DNA of 42,945 nucleotides from Syntrophales bacterium (GCA_028712885.1 JAQTPK010000023.1:1-42945); one strand, 5' to 3'; counted from the first letter of the stretch, positions 26,760 through 34,647 are shown. The notes: generated by a model from the sequence alone, not told the origin. Translations and numbers: made by a program.

Positions 26760-26834
26760 TTAAGGCCAGGAAGGTAATTTATTTTTCAATATCATTAGAT
26801 TTCATCCGGAAACAGCAAATAATTGACTAAAAGC

Positions 26835-26870
26835 AGAGAACGGCGGGTGAGAAACCCGCCGTTCTCTTTT
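26835..26870. terminator. Strong bidirectional terminator after the atoE-like gene
   Basis: A 14-bp perfect stem: AGAGAACGGCGGGT (26835-26848), loop GAGAA, ACCCGCCGTTCTCT (26854-26867). The plus strand continues TTTT; the minus strand continues GCTTTTAG. It lies 18 nt past the AtoE-like stop. Confidence 0.85.
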
Positions 26871-26884
26871 CCGGCAATTCAACC

Positions 26885-28240
26885 TCAGAATACTCCAAAT
26901 CCCACCATAAGGGCAAAAGCAGACAGCACAATTCCCGCCCACAACAGGGTCATTGTTGTGTATCCCATTATTTCTCTGGCCGATAACCCCGCGAGACCGA
27001 GCAACGGCAGGGCCCAGAAGGGCTGGATCATGTTCGTCCACTGGTCTCCCCATGCCACCATCATGGCTGATTTGGTCATGTCAATGTCAAGGAGCCTTGC
27101 GGCTTCGATCGTAATCGGACCCTGGACGACCCATTGGCCTCCACCCGAGGGCACGAACATGTTGATGAGGCCCGCTCCCCAGAACTGGAACATGTAAAAA
27201 GTCTCCGGGCTGGAAATCGCGACAAACCAACCGGCGATTATCTTGGCCAGACCCGTGCCGATAAGTATTCCCTGGATGCCGCCGTACAGGGGGAACTGCA
27301 GGGCAATGCCGCCCGCCCCCTTGATGGCGGTATTCACGGCTGCTATATAATTCACCGGCTTCGAATGGAAGATCACGCCGGCAATGAAAAATATGAATAT
27401 AACAATGTTAAGGTTCAGGTCGAACCCCTTGGTTGAGAAATGCCAGTACAAGTAAACGAGACCCATGGCAACGAAGATGTAATTGATTATGTGGCTATGG
27501 TCGATTCTCTCAGCCAGCGTCGGATTGGCGGGTTTCTCAACAGCCACTATATCGCTTTCCATCTGGTCCAGCCTCTCCTTGGAAATCGATACGACTTCCT
27601 CCTCTTTGGGATGCATGAGGGCGAAAAGCACCGGGAGAGTGAAAATAATGAGCAAAGCCGGTATCAGGTTATAGGGCTGAAAAATGGTCTGGGAAACCGG
27701 GACTGTCATCCCGGTTACCTTTTCAATAAAATTCTGGGGGCTTTTGGCCGTAGCCAGGAGAAGGGGAATGGATCCGGATATACCCATGTGCCAGATCACG
27801 AACCCGCTGTAACCAGCTGCAATCAGGTAAGGATAATCGACTTTTTTCGTCCTCTTGGCTATCTCAAGCGCCAATAACCCGCCCACGATGAGGCCGAATC
27901 CCCAACTCAAGAAGCAGCATATGCCCGCGACAAAGGCCACTATCATTCCCGCCCTTACCGGATTGCTGCCCTTGCCGGCTATCCAGACCAGGATCCGGTT
28001 AACGGCCGGGGAAAGGGCAAGAGCGTGCCCCGTGACCAGGATCAGGATCATCTGGAAGGCAAAAGCTATGATTCCATAGATCCCGTTGCCCCATGTCGTA
28101 ATCATTTTCATGAATCCGGCATCGGTGAAGATAAGGGCAAGTATACCCGAAAGGAACGTCAGCAGGATAGCAAACAGGAATGCGTCTGGAAGATAATGAC
28201 GCATAATGTAAGTGAAAAATGAGGCAAGCCGTCTGATCAT
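26885..28240 (-). CDS. atoE: AtoE-type short-chain fatty acid transporter
   Basis: The 451-residue product is a very hydrophobic permease (about 10-12 helices). It has MIRRLASFFTYIMRHYLPDAFLFAILLT at the N-terminus and GGGQWVVQGPI in the C-terminal half, the pattern of the AtoE/TIGR00366 family. Such proteins import acetoacetate or butyrate-type acids; the exact substrate is not fixed by sequence. The start ATG 28240 has AGGAGG 8 nt upstream; an in-frame start at 28258 is less likely. The leader holds a terminator and a short ORF (see entries). No beta-oxidation genes lie next to it. Confidence 0.9.
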   Translation of the reverse strand: MIRRLASFFTYIMRHYLPDAFLFAILLTFLSGILALIFTDAGFMKMITTWGNGIYGIIAFAFQMILILVTGHALALSPAVNRILVWIAGKGSNPVRAGMIVAFVAGICCFLSWGFGLIVGGLLALEIAKRTKKVDYPYLIAAGYSGFVIWHMGISGSIPLLLATAKSPQNFIEKVTGMTVPVSQTIFQPYNLIPALLIIFTLPVLFALMHPKEEEVVSISKERLDQMESDIVAVEKPANPTLAERIDHSHIINYIFVAMGLVYLYWHFSTKGFDLNLNIVIFIFFIAGVIFHSKPVNYIAAVNTAIKGAGGIALQFPLYGGIQGILIGTGLAKIIAGWFVAISSPETFYMFQFWGAGLINMFVPSGGGQWVVQGPITIEAARLLDIDMTKSAMMVAWGDQWTNMIQPFWALPLLGLAGLSAREIMGYTTMTLLWAGIVLSAFALMVGFGVF

Positions 28241-28254
28241 AATTGTACCTCCTC

Positions 28255-28335
28255 TCAAATTGAGCGTTTAAGAAACAATGCACTGCAAATAAAAAAACCC
28301 CGTTTACAATTAAACGGGGGCAAAGATCCGGTCAT
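28255..28335 (-). CDS. Candidate 26-residue leader peptide of atoE
   Basis: ATG at 28335 opens a 27-codon frame (MTGSLPPFNCKRGFFICSAL..., ending RSI) that ends 14 nt before the atoE start and overlaps its Shine-Dalgarno region. A GAGAGGG lies about 5 nt before its ATG. It runs straight through the terminator hairpin at 28291-28319, so translation would disrupt that stem. There is no run of one regulatory codon. It may be chance, but position and overlap fit leader-peptide attenuation. Confidence 0.35.
   Translation of the reverse strand: MTGSLPPFNCKRGFFICSALFLKRSI
28291..28319 (-). terminator. Terminator inside the atoE leader
   Basis: On the minus strand CCCCGTTTA (28319-28311 region), a 4-nt loop, TAAACGGGG, then a seven-T run (28297-28291). 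The stem is 9 bp and perfect. It lies about 50 nt before the atoE start, downstream of the candidate promoter, so it would act as an attenuator or stop readthrough. Confidence 0.7.
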
Positions 28336-28388
28336 AAAGCACCCTCTCTTTAACAAATCAACTTTGTGCGAAATCAAAAACCAGAGAA

Positions 28389-28417
28389 CCTATAACAAAG
28401 TTCCTCCTGCAAATCAA
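28389..28417 (-). promoter_or_regulatory. Candidate atoE promoter
   Basis: Minus strand: TTGATT (28417-28412), 17-nt spacer, TATAGG (28394-28389). Each box matches consensus at 4 of 6. Transcription would start near 28382, giving a leader of about 140 nt containing the short ORF and terminator. The rest of 28418-28541 shows only the plus-strand Shine-Dalgarno of the S1 gene. Confidence 0.4.
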
Positions 28418-28541
28418 CCAGATTACCACTTTTATGATGTCTCATCCGTGCTCCTGAAAAAATGTAGCGCATCAGGGCAAAACGTTGTATTGAATAGCCA
28501 ATCCCCGTCGAGGGGATTTCCATTTTTACAGGGGAGGAAAC

Positions 28542-29714
28542 ATGGGTACGGAAGAAAAAGAAAAAACATTTGCTGAACTGCTGGGAGAACATCCTCCGGA
28601 GCGGGAAAGGCTGCGCCCGGGGCAGGCGATCGAAGCGGCAATTGTGAAAATAACCCCCGAGTGGGTCTTTATCGATCTTGGAGAAAAGAGCGAGGGGTTT
28701 GTCGATCAGAAGGAATTCCTGGATGACAGGGGTGAATTGAAGGTCAGGGAGGGCGACGTAATCCGGGCATTTTTCCTCTCTTCAGCCAGGGGGGAAAAAC
28801 GCTTTACCACGAGGATTGCCGACGATTCCTCCCGGAACTTCCTTGAGGATGCCTGGAAGAACAGGATTCCCGTCGAGGGTGTCATCGAAAAGGAAGTAAA
28901 GGGAGGCTACGAGGTCAAGGTCGGCGCGGTAAGGGCATTCTGCCCGTATTCTCAGGCGGGCCGCACCAGGGCCGGAGAGCCGGGACAGCTTGCGGGAAAG
29001 CGCCTGGAATTCCTGATCACTGAATTCGGCAAAAAAGGAAAGAACATCGTCCTGTCGCATCGCGCGCTGCTGGAACAGCAGGCGCGCAAAAGAAAAGAAG
29101 AGCTCCGGGAAGTATTGAAGGAAGGCCAGAAAGTCAGGGGAAGAGTGGCAGGGATAAGGCAATTCGGAGCATTTCTGGATTTGGGAGGTATAGAGGGCCT
29201 CATCCCGGTGACGGAGATGGCATGGGGCGCCGTCGAGAACGCGGCGGACCTGCTGAAGGTGGGCGAGGAGGTCGAGGCAACAATAATCAAGCTCGACTGG
29301 GACCGGGACCGGATCACGCTCAGCCTGAAAGGAAATCTTCCCGATCCGTGGGAACAGGTCGGCCGGAAATACGCAGAGGGTACCTCCCATCCCGGTAAGG
29401 TTGCGAGGCTGACCGATTTCGGCGCGTTCATAACTCTGGAGCCCGGGGTTGACGGGTTGATCCATATCTCCAGGCTGGCTAAAGGCAAACGCATCAAGCA
29501 TGCCCGCGAAGCCCTGGAACAGGGACAGGCCGTCACGGTCCGCATCGGCAAAATCGAAAGCGATAAAAAACGGCTTTCGCTGGAGCTCGCCGGGCGGGAC
29601 TCGGAAGAAGGGGAAGAGGCGGATTTCCGGGCTTACGCCAAAAACGGGAGCAGGTCCTTCGGCTCTTTCGCCGACATCGTGAAAGGCCGGGAGGGGAGGA
29701 AGGGCAGAAAGTAA
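28542..29714 (+). CDS. S1 RNA-binding domain protein, copy A
   Basis: The 390-residue product holds about four S1-type OB folds: about 24-90 (AIVKITPEWVFIDLGEKSEGFV), a degenerate one at 105-180, about 190-262 (GRVAGIRQFGAFLDLGGIEGLIPVTEM) and about 280-350 (GKVARLTDFGAFITLEPGVDGLIHISRL). A basic tail follows. It is shorter than ribosomal S1 (normally six domains) but matches S1-like proteins of Desulfobacterota that may act with the ribosome or mRNA. It has a strong Shine-Dalgarno GGGGAGG. A paralog follows 102 nt later. Its role as true RpsA is uncertain. Confidence 0.88.
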   Translation: MGTEEKEKTFAELLGEHPPERERLRPGQAIEAAIVKITPEWVFIDLGEKSEGFVDQKEFLDDRGELKVREGDVIRAFFLSSARGEKRFTTRIADDSSRNFLEDAWKNRIPVEGVIEKEVKGGYEVKVGAVRAFCPYSQAGRTRAGEPGQLAGKRLEFLITEFGKKGKNIVLSHRALLEQQARKRKEELREVLKEGQKVRGRVAGIRQFGAFLDLGGIEGLIPVTEMAWGAVENAADLLKVGEEVEATIIKLDWDRDRITLSLKGNLPDPWEQVGRKYAEGTSHPGKVARLTDFGAFITLEPGVDGLIHISRLAKGKRIKHAREALEQGQAVTVRIGKIESDKKRLSLELAGRDSEEGEEADFRAYAKNGSRSFGSFADIVKGREGRKGRK

Positions 29715-29816
29715 AGCTCCCGCGGAGTAAGTGCGAACGCACTGGCATATGCAGGGCAATTATACTATGCTTATACCAGACCTTGTTTCAGCCGTATTAA
29801 TTCCGGAGCGATTGGC

Positions 29817-31049
29817 ATGAACCAGAAAGAAACCCGGCCGGATGAAAAATCGTTTGCCGAGCTTCTGGCGGAAAGCTCGATGAAGAGCGAGCACCTGAAG
29901 CCAGGCGAACGGGTCGAGGCGGAAGTCGTAAATATTACTCCGGATTGGGTCTATCTTAACATGGACGGCAAGACGGAGGGGTATCTGTCGAGCGAGGAGG
30001 TGCGCGACGAAACCGGAAACATCCCGCTCAAGGAAGGGGATCGCATTTCCGTATATTTTTTGGAGGCAAAAAACGGGGAGCGGCACTTTACTACCCGAGT
30101 AAGGGGACCGGAAGCGGCGCGAAGCTTTCTGGAGCAGGCGTGGCAGAACAAGACCGTTGTGGAAGGGACGGTCGAAAAGGCAATCAAGGGCGGCTTTCTC
30201 GTCAAGCTGATAGGGGGTATCAGAGGGTTTTGTCCTCTCTCCCAGGTGGAGACGGCGCGCCTGGAAAATCCCGAAGAATACATCGGCAGGAAACTTGATT
30301 TTATTGTTATCGGCTATGAAAAAAAGGGCCGCAATATAGTCCTTTCCCACCGCGCCGTTTTGGAGCAGGAGATTGAACGGAAGAGGCAGGCGCTCCGTGA
30401 AGAGCTCCGGGAAGGCATGACGGTTCGCGGGACAATTACCTCCATCCAGAAGTTCGGCGCATTTGTCGATCTGGGGGGAATAGAGGGGCTTATTCCCGCT
30501 TCCGAAGTGTCGTGGAGTCCGGTAGAAGATCTCCATTCCGTCCTGACCGAAGGCCAGGAGACGGAAGCGGTCGTGATCCGGCTCGACTGGGACAAGGGGC
30601 GCATTACCCTGAGCCTCAAGGAGGCCCTTCCCGGACCATGGACGAATATCGAAGAAAAATATCCGGATGGGTCGGTGCATACGGGACAGGTGGCGCGACT
30701 CACCCCCTTCGGCGCGTTCGTTACGCTGGAGCCGGGCATCGACGGACTAATCCGCTTCGCCAGGAAAAAAGAAGGCGAAAAACCGCCGCCTCTCCGGAAA
30801 ATCATCAAGGATGGCCAGTCCGTCGAAGTCAGGATTGAAAGCGTAAAAAAAGAAAAAAGACGGATTATCCTTTCACCGATTCTCCGGGAAGAGCCGGTTC
30901 GCCGCCGGGAACCCGGGAAAAAACCTGAACGCCCTCCATATTCTCCTCATCCTTCTCCCCGGCCTTCCCCAAAAGGTCAGCCTCCTTCGGTGGGATCCCT
31001 GGGAAAACTCCTGAAGGAAAAAATGAAGGAAAAGAAGCGGGACCGGTAA
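29817..31049 (+). CDS. S1 RNA-binding domain protein, copy B (tandem paralog)
   Basis: The 410-residue product aligns domain by domain with the preceding gene: EKSFAELLAE versus EKTFAELLGE, VNITPDWVYLNMDGKTEGYL versus VKITPEWVFIDLGEKSEGFV, and IQKFGAFVDLGGIEGLIPASE versus IRQFGAFLDLGGIEGLIPVTE. The fourth domain lacks the H-I-S of copy A (GLIRFARKK). The C-terminal tail is longer, basic and Pro-rich (RPPYSPHPSPRPSPKG). It is thus an old tandem duplication with divergence in the last domain. A metallo-hydrolase gene starts 9 nt later, so the three may be one operon. Confidence 0.87.
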   Translation: MNQKETRPDEKSFAELLAESSMKSEHLKPGERVEAEVVNITPDWVYLNMDGKTEGYLSSEEVRDETGNIPLKEGDRISVYFLEAKNGERHFTTRVRGPEAARSFLEQAWQNKTVVEGTVEKAIKGGFLVKLIGGIRGFCPLSQVETARLENPEEYIGRKLDFIVIGYEKKGRNIVLSHRAVLEQEIERKRQALREELREGMTVRGTITSIQKFGAFVDLGGIEGLIPASEVSWSPVEDLHSVLTEGQETEAVVIRLDWDKGRITLSLKEALPGPWTNIEEKYPDGSVHTGQVARLTPFGAFVTLEPGIDGLIRFARKKEGEKPPPLRKIIKDGQSVEVRIESVKKEKRRIILSPILREEPVRRREPGKKPERPPYSPHPSPRPSPKGQPPSVGSLGKLLKEKMKEKKRDR

Positions 31050-31057
31050 GTATACGG

Positions 31058-32152
31058 ATGCCGGCCCACATCAGGACAAGAAAGCCGGCCGCAATTCTTG
31101 TATCCTTGCTGCTTCTAATGGCCGGCGCCGGAGCATATTCCGAGATGGAAAGTGACCTGGAGACAGGGGCCGCAGAACGCAGGCATCATCGCAATTCGGG
31201 TTTCGTGAATTTCTGGAACCCGGAAGGCGGGCCCGGGCTCATCTCTTTTCTGAAATGGCGCTTTACCCCGAACCGCTATTCGCGCGAAAAAGAAAACCCT
31301 CCGGATCTGCCCGTGGTCGTTACCCCTGTCCGGGAGGTCCTGGCGGGAGGGGATTCGATAACCGCCCTCGGGCATGCAACGGTGTGGGTCCGCCTGAACG
31401 GGAAAAATATTCTCACGGATCCCGTAGTCGGGGACGTCTGGAATATCCGCCGGCATGCCCGTTTCCCCGTGCCGCCGGATCAGCTTCCGACCGCGGATTA
31501 CGTTTTGATCTCGCACAGCCATTACGACCACCTCGACAAGACGAGCATACGCCGGCTGGGAAACTCCCCGGTTTACCTGACCCCCCTCGGATACCGCGAA
31601 TGGTTCGCTTCCGTGCTGCCCGGATCCCGGGTTGTCGAGCTGGACTGGTTCCAGAAGTATGATGGGGACGGGGTCGTGTTCCGCCTGCTTCCCGTGCAGC
31701 ATTGGACGAAAAGAACCCCGTTCGACACGAACCGGAAACTCTGGGGCGCATGGCTGATTGAAGGACGGGACCGCAAAATCTTCTTCGGGGGCGATTCGGG
31801 TTACTTTCATGGATTCAGGGAATTCGGGAAAAAATTTGGTCCGATCGATGCGGCAATTCTGCCGATCGGGGCATATGAGCCCCGCTGGTTCATGAAATAC
31901 TCGCACATGAACCCCCCCGAAGCCGTCCAGGCCTTCCTGGACCTCCGGGCGGGGATTCTGATTCCGCAGCAGTGGGGCGTTTTCGATTTGAGCGACGAGC
32001 CGCTCGATCAGCCTGTCCGTCATCTCCTGGAAGCGGCGCGCACGGCGGGTTTCCCGGAAGATCGTATTGTCGTTCTCAATCCGGGCGGAACGTGGTATTT
32101 TAATAAAGAAGAAGCAAAATGCGCTGGGAGAAATACAGGAAGACGCGGATGA
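31058..32152 (+). CDS. NAPE-PLD/RomA-like metallo-beta-lactamase-fold hydrolase
   Basis: The 364-residue product has an N-terminal hydrophobic signal (about 11-25), an aromatic NFWNPEGGPGLISFLKWRFT segment and the metal motif HSHYDHLD (His153, His155, Asp157, His158). This is followed by PVQHWTKRTPFDTNRKLWGAWLI, GGDSGYF and ILPIGAYEPRWFMKYSHMNP. These are hallmarks of the NAPE-phospholipase D/RomA-like branch, which hydrolyses phospholipid headgroups or related esters. The export signal suggests a periplasmic or membrane location, another envelope-lipid enzyme. It follows the S1 pair by 8 nt. The substrate is inferred only by family. Confidence 0.86.
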   Translation: MPAHIRTRKPAAILVSLLLLMAGAGAYSEMESDLETGAAERRHHRNSGFVNFWNPEGGPGLISFLKWRFTPNRYSREKENPPDLPVVVTPVREVLAGGDSITALGHATVWVRLNGKNILTDPVVGDVWNIRRHARFPVPPDQLPTADYVLISHSHYDHLDKTSIRRLGNSPVYLTPLGYREWFASVLPGSRVVELDWFQKYDGDGVVFRLLPVQHWTKRTPFDTNRKLWGAWLIEGRDRKIFFGGDSGYFHGFREFGKKFGPIDAAILPIGAYEPRWFMKYSHMNPPEAVQAFLDLRAGILIPQQWGVFDLSDEPLDQPVRHLLEAARTAGFPEDRIVVLNPGGTWYFNKEEAKCAGRNTGRRG

Positions 32153-32330
32153 AGTCATATGCCTGAAGCTTCCGCACTACTTCACCACGGTGGGCCAGTT
32201 TTATGACAGGTTCGAGCAGATCGATGACGAGGAGGTTATCGAGATCCTGCGCCAGGAAACAGCGAGGAGAGAATTCCTGCCGAAACCCGGAAAAGACCGG
32301 GAGGAAGCCGGGAGCAGGCCGGGCAAATAG
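32067..32330 (+). CDS. Small hypothetical protein with uncertain start
   Basis: The frame from TTG 32067 gives 87 residues. Its C-terminal part (DADEVICLKLPHYFTTVGQFYDRFEQIDDEEVIEILRQ) looks like real coding sequence with acidic helices. The N-terminus overlaps the metallo-hydrolase gene by 86 nt, and TTG 32067 has no Shine-Dalgarno. A different frame has ATG 32119 (MRWEKYRKTRMKSYA, then stop), which looks like a natural start. Thus the gene may be frameshifted or begin within 32119-32160. No family is recognised. Confidence 0.4.
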   Translation: MSFSIRAERGILIKKKQNALGEIQEDADEVICLKLPHYFTTVGQFYDRFEQIDDEEVIEILRQETARREFLPKPGKDREEAGSRPGK

Positions 32331-32349
32331 GCGAGGATTCAGAAAATCA

Positions 32350-32514
32350 GGGACACTTCCCATATTTCCCGTCAGGAAACGACCAGTATCCTAAATACCG
32401 GAAATAATGTCAGATCGTCAGCAATGGCCATATCCTCCGGCCATGAGGACTTTTTTGTTTCACAAATGGGAAACCGTCTGAGCGTTACGGTTTGGAAAAT
32501 ATGGGAAGTGTCCC
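32350..32514. mobile_element. MITE/REP-like element with GGGACAC terminal inverted repeats, copy 2
   Basis: Left GGGACACTTCCCATATTT (32350-32367) and right inverse AAATATGGGAAGTGTCCC (32497-32514) match 18 of 18. The flanks extend the pairing (AAAATCA outside left against TGGTTTT outside right). The core is about 130 nt, with an internal ATGGCC/GGCCAT hairpin and a T6 run, and no ORF. It sits 20 nt after the small hypothetical gene. It shares its ends with the element at 4074-4304 but not its core. Confidence 0.7.
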
Positions 32515-32602
32515 TGGTTTTTTAGATCTTATGGGCATTCCGGTGAACACGCAACCCTGAGCCTGCCTGTGAGATTGGGTTATCTGGAGTGTTCGGACTT
32601 CT

Positions 32603-33385
32603 TCACATCACCCGTCCCGGGAAGACGTCAAGTTCCATGAGGTCGCGGGCGAAGATGAGCGGGCCGGCATATGTCTGCCGGCATTCCGATTCTATGTCGA
32701 AGCGGTCGCTCTCGGGGTAGAAATGCGTGAGTAGCAGTGTTTTGACATCAGCCCGCGTCGCGATCGTTCCGGCTATGGAAGGAGTAAGGTGACCCTCCGC
32801 TTTGATCTCATCCGGGAGAGACGACTCGCAGATGAGAAGGTCGGCGTTCCTGGCCAGTTCTATTAAATTATCCGAGTAATCCGTATCCCCCGAATAAACC
32901 GCGACGGAGCCGTCCCGCGCCGTGACCCTGTATCCGACGCTCGACTCGATATGCCTCATCGGGAGCGTTTCTGTTTCGAACTCTTCGTCTTCCATGACGT
33001 CGGGCCCGGCGGTGCTGAACTCACGGAAATGCAGGATCTCTTCCATCTCTATCCAATTTCCAAACGCCTGCCGCAGCCCGTCGTACAGCCGCAAGAGCCC
33101 TTCCGCCCCGGCAACCGTGAAGGCAGTGCGGCGCCTGTATTCTTCCGGGTATTTTGTCGCGAAGAGAAATGAAGCCAGCTCCCCCGTATGATCGGGGTGA
33201 TGATGGCTGATGAAAACGTGCGTTATCTCCCAGATCGAAACCCCGGCCTCCAGCAGCCGGCGCATCGTGCCCGCTCCCAGATCAAACAGGAGTTTCCGGC
33301 TCCCTGTCCGCATCAGGACCGAGCACGCGCTCCTCTCCAGCGAAGGCACGCCGGTTCCCGATCCCAATATTGTAACTCTTATCAT
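32603..33385 (-). CDS. RNase Z-like metallo-beta-lactamase-fold hydrolase
   Basis: The 260-residue product begins IRVTILGSGTGVPSLERSACSVL and has HHHPDHTGEL (His61, His63, Asp65, His66), a later YSGDTDYSDNLI segment and THFYPESD near the end. This is the order of metal ligands in the RNase Z/ELAC and phosphodiesterase branch. It is shorter than classical RNase Z (about 300), and I do not see the long flexible arm, so tRNA maturation is not assured. It may instead be a cyclic-nucleotide or phosphodiester hydrolase. It lies 41 nt upstream of nothing co-directional except the YjbQ gene on the same strand. Confidence 0.82.
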   Translation of the reverse strand: MIRVTILGSGTGVPSLERSACSVLMRTGSRKLLFDLGAGTMRRLLEAGVSIWEITHVFISHHHPDHTGELASFLFATKYPEEYRRRTAFTVAGAEGLLRLYDGLRQAFGNWIEMEEILHFREFSTAGPDVMEDEEFETETLPMRHIESSVGYRVTARDGSVAVYSGDTDYSDNLIELARNADLLICESSLPDEIKAEGHLTPSIAGTIATRADVKTLLLTHFYPESDRFDIESECRQTYAGPLIFARDLMELDVFPGRVM

Positions 33386-33425
33386 GAATCTCCAGAACGG
33401 ATTAAGATCAGTCCACAGCGATTTT

Positions 33426-33821
33426 TCATTCTGATAGAAATTTCAGAAGGAAGCGGCGGGTTCGGGGGCCGTCGAATTCGCAGAAGAAAACGGCCTGCCA
33501 GGTGCCGAGGACGAGATCCCCGTTTTTCACGATCACGGTCTCGGAGGCGCCCACGAGGGAAGACTTGATATGGGCGGCCGAATTCCCTTCCGTGTGGGAG
33601 TAATTGTCGTTCCAGGGAATCGCTTTGTCAAGCTCCTTCAGGATGTCACGGGGAACGCTCGGGTCGGCGTTTTCGTTTATCGTCACGGCAGCCGTTGTGT
33701 GCGGAACGAAAACGCAGCAGAGTCCGTTCCTGATTCCGCTTTCCGCCAGCGTCGACCGGATCCGGCCGGTGATGTCTATCATCTCGCTGCGGGCATTTGT
33801 CTTGATTGTGAACTGTTTCAT
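33426..33821 (-). CDS. YjbQ/UPF0047 family protein, copy A
   Basis: The 131-residue product carries the UPF0047 signature: CCVFVPHTTAAVTINENADPSV, then DNYSHTEGNSAAHIKSSLVG and GTWQAVFFCEFDGPR. The His residues in HTTAA and the HIKSS stretch are conserved ligands or catalytic residues of the family, which has been linked to thiamine-phosphate synthase activity. The start ATG 33821 has no clear Shine-Dalgarno; the word-repeat palindrome starts 6 nt upstream. A second family member lies about 400 nt away on the other strand. Its cellular role is unproven. Confidence 0.88.
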   Translation of the reverse strand: MKQFTIKTNARSEMIDITGRIRSTLAESGIRNGLCCVFVPHTTAAVTINENADPSVPRDILKELDKAIPWNDNYSHTEGNSAAHIKSSLVGASETVIVKNGDLVLGTWQAVFFCEFDGPRTRRFLLKFLSE

Positions 33822-33827
33822 GATTGC

Positions 33828-34016
33828 GCGTCAGGTGTCAGGTGTTGGGTGTTGGGTGTTGGGTGTTGGGTGTTTTCATTGTTTAATATTATCATGTGCA
33901 AATTCAGCAGGCAATAGAGATTCAGGAAAGAGTAGAGATGTATATCCCGCTTTTCCCCTCGCCTCAATGCCTGATACCTGATACCTGACGCAATGGACGC
34001 AACAGACGCAATAGAC
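33828..34016. repeat. Composite word palindrome with a GGTGTTG heptanucleotide array
   Basis: GCGTCAGGTGTCAGGTGT (33828-33845) is opposed by ATACCTGATACCTGACGC (33974-33991), 16 of 18. Inside the left arm the heptamer GGTGTTG repeats four times and a fifth degenerate time (33841-33875). The right arm continues into GACGCAA words (33989-34011), the same word as near ruvB, and shares AATGGACGCAACAGACGCAA with 7768-7787. Thus two word families join here. It fills much of the 398-nt gap at 33822-34219. Confidence 0.7.
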
Positions 34017-34084
34017 TCGATTTAATTTTCGCGCATTTCCCGCCTTTCCCTCATTTCAGCACGCAAATAAAACCTGACCCGAAA

Positions 34085-34165
34085 TTGCACACAAATATTG
34101 GACTTTCGATATTGGAATTTCCTTGAGATTGGGTGCTTGGGATTTGGGATTTCAAAAAAAGTATT
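34085..34165. repeat. GGGATTT-word tract before yjbQ copy B
   Basis: Words ATATTGG, TTTCGATATTGG, GAGATTGGG and CTTGGGATTTGGGATTT lie in line, the same word family as the palindrome at 15111-15243. Only one arm is seen, followed by A7. It ends 55 nt before the yjbQ copy B start. Confidence 0.5.
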
Positions 34166-34219
34166 GCATCCTCCTTTGTTCCCATCTAAAAAACAGGTTA
34201 TCACGTTGTGGAGGACTTT

Positions 34220-34639
34220 ATGAAATCCTATAGAAAGGAAATCTGGTTTAAGGTGCCGACCCGCAAGGCTTTCATAAACATCACCACGGATGTCCAAAAG
34301 ATGGTGAAAGAGAGCGGCGTCAAAGAGGGCCTTGTCCTGGTCAACGCGATGCATATCACCGCTTCCGTTTTTATCAACGATAACGAGCCGGGGCTTCACC
34401 AGGATTATGACGAGTGGCTGGAAAATCTTGCGCCCCACAAGCCCATCTCCCGCTACCGCCATAACCTTACGGGGGAAGCCAACGCCGATGCCCACCTGAA
34501 GCGCCAGATCATGGGAAGGGAGGTCGTAATCGCCGTAACGGAAGGAAAACTGGACTTCGGTCCCTGGGAGCAGATCTTCTACGGGGAATTCGACGGCCGG
34601 CGGAAAAAAAGGGTACTGGTCAAGATAATCGGGGATTAA
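34220..34639 (+). CDS. YjbQ/UPF0047 family protein, copy B
   Basis: The 139-residue product is full length for UPF0047. It has [42 protein letters not shown] and [56 protein letters not shown] (34210-34214) lies 5 nt before ATG 34220, so this start is chosen over GTG 34208. It shares the fold with copy A but is clearly diverged (HIT in place of HTT). The two are divergently transcribed from the repeat-filled gap. Function as thiamine-phosphate synthase is a family-level suggestion only. Confidence 0.9.
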   Translation: MKSYRKEIWFKVPTRKAFINITTDVQKMVKESGVKEGLVLVNAMHITASVFINDNEPGLHQDYDEWLENLAPHKPISRYRHNLTGEANADAHLKRQIMGREVVIAVTEGKLDFGPWEQIFYGEFDGRRKKRVLVKIIGD

Positions 34640-34647
34640 AAAATCAA

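Noticed and set aside
33841-33875. GGTGTTG array as a CRISPR.
   Set aside because: Units are seven nt and abut each other without spacers, so it is a simple tandem array.
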